From assembly GCA_030637205.1 (NCBI GenBank), contig DAOVVL010000152.1, positions 1 through 5,632 on the forward strand: a stretch of 5,632 nt of DNA. The letters are read 5' to 3'. Below are positions 5,210 through 5,632 of this stretch, one piece after another. Below the pieces are notes generated by a model, which was not told the DNA's origin, did not search any database, and was given only the letters and a program-made list of their open reading frames with translations. Each line of letters opens with the position of its first letter. Within the stretch, counting starts at the first letter, position 1. The DNA comes from Thalassospiraceae bacterium (GTDB lineage Bacteria > Pseudomonadota > Alphaproteobacteria > Rhodospirillales > Magnetovibrionaceae). Both the position numbers and the translations under genes were made by a program.

Positions 5210-5632
5210 ATGCACCTGACCATCAACGGCGAAAAACGCGAATTTGAAGCATCCATCAAGGTCGCCGAGCTTTTGAGCCAAATCGGGCTGGACCCCGCCA
5301 AAGTGGCGGTGGAACGCAATCTTGAGATCGTGCCCAAGTCCGGCTACGCCGATATCGGGCTTGAAGACGGCGACAATCTGGAAATTGTGCATTTTATCGG
5401 CGGCGGCTCAGGCAAGGCCAAAAGTGGCGCCGACAGCTTTGAGGTCGCGGGTGAGGCTTATTGGTCGCGCCTTTTGGTCGGCACCGGCAAATACAAGGAT
5501 TTTGAGGAAACGGCCAAGGCCATCGAGGCCTCGGGCGCCGAAATCGTCACCGTGGCGGTGCGCCGGGTCAACGTATCGGACCCCAAGGAACCGATGCTGG
5601 TCGATTATGTGGACCCCAAGGTTTATACCTAC
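5210..5632 (+). CDS. thiSG: ThiS-ThiG fusion: sulfur carrier protein/thiazole synthase, 5' part
   Basis: The open frame runs 141 codons from the ATG at 5210 off the window end with no stop. Residues 1-66 are ThiS: MHLTINGEKREF, a KVAELLSQIGLD helix, KVAVERNLEIVPKSGYADIGLEDGDNLEIVHFIGGG, a ubiquitin-like fold ending in the Gly-Gly tail. A short linker (SGKAKSGADS, 67-76) leads directly into the ThiG N-terminus: FEVAGEAYWSRLLVGTGKYKDFEETAKAIEASGAEIVTVAVRRVNV (77-122), then DPKEPMLVDYVDP. ThiG makes the thiazole phosphate of thiamine from deoxyxylulose phosphate, dehydroglycine and ThiS thiocarboxylate. The ThiG lysine that forms the Schiff base lies beyond the window. A weak GAG lies upstream of the ATG. 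No TPP riboswitch motif is visible upstream. As I recall, fused ThiS/ThiG proteins are annotated in some other bacteria. Confidence 0.93.
   Translation, partial: MHLTINGEKREFEASIKVAELLSQIGLDPAKVAVERNLEIVPKSGYADIGLEDGDNLEIVHFIGGGSGKAKSGADSFEVAGEAYWSRLLVGTGKYKDFEETAKAIEASGAEIVTVAVRRVNVSDPKEPMLVDYVDPKVYTY

Noticed and set aside
5183..5392. 69-codon open frame on the minus strand
   Set aside because: It is antisense to the ThiS portion of thiSG, which is clearly coding on the plus strand.

Overview
The window looks like chromosomal core sequence from an alphaproteobacterium, probably a Rhodospirillales-like one. Three things suggest this: the gene order aroQ-accB-accC-aat converging on a DUF2155 gene, which as I recall is an alphaproteobacterial arrangement; alphaproteobacterial-type MlaD and DUF2155 proteins; and a moderately GC-rich composition. 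The genus cannot be fixed from the sequence alone. Coding density is high. No RNA gene, mobile element or CRISPR array was seen.

Left part, + strand (1-2068): the 3' end of a gene for an MCE-domain (MlaD-like) protein, a second complete mlaD, a class I SAM-dependent methyltransferase, and a small exported DUF2155 protein whose start overlaps the methyltransferase stop (ATGA). Three of the four products concern the cell envelope: two MCE lipid-transport subunits and one periplasmic protein of unknown function. The methyltransferase is the odd member.

Middle part, - strand (5046 down to 2071): aroQ (type II 3-dehydroquinate dehydratase), accB (biotin carboxyl carrier protein), accC (biotin carboxylase) and aat (leucyl/phenylalanyl-tRNA-protein transferase). 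Gaps are 12 to 32 bp, so one operon is likely. It links the shikimate pathway, the first committed step of fatty-acid synthesis and N-degron protein turnover. It converges on the DUF2155 gene with only 2 bp between stop codons. An inverted repeat built from the two coding ends may act as a shared two-way terminator.

Right part: a 163-bp divergent intergenic region (5047-5209) with a possible aroQ promoter and two small adjacent palindromes. It is followed by the start of a + strand gene in which the sulfur carrier ThiS is fused in frame to thiazole synthase ThiG. This fusion is the most mechanistically interesting item, because the ThiS Gly-Gly tail that must carry the thiocarboxylate is buried inside a longer polypeptide. 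I did not find a wholly new system here; most of the window is well-known housekeeping genes.
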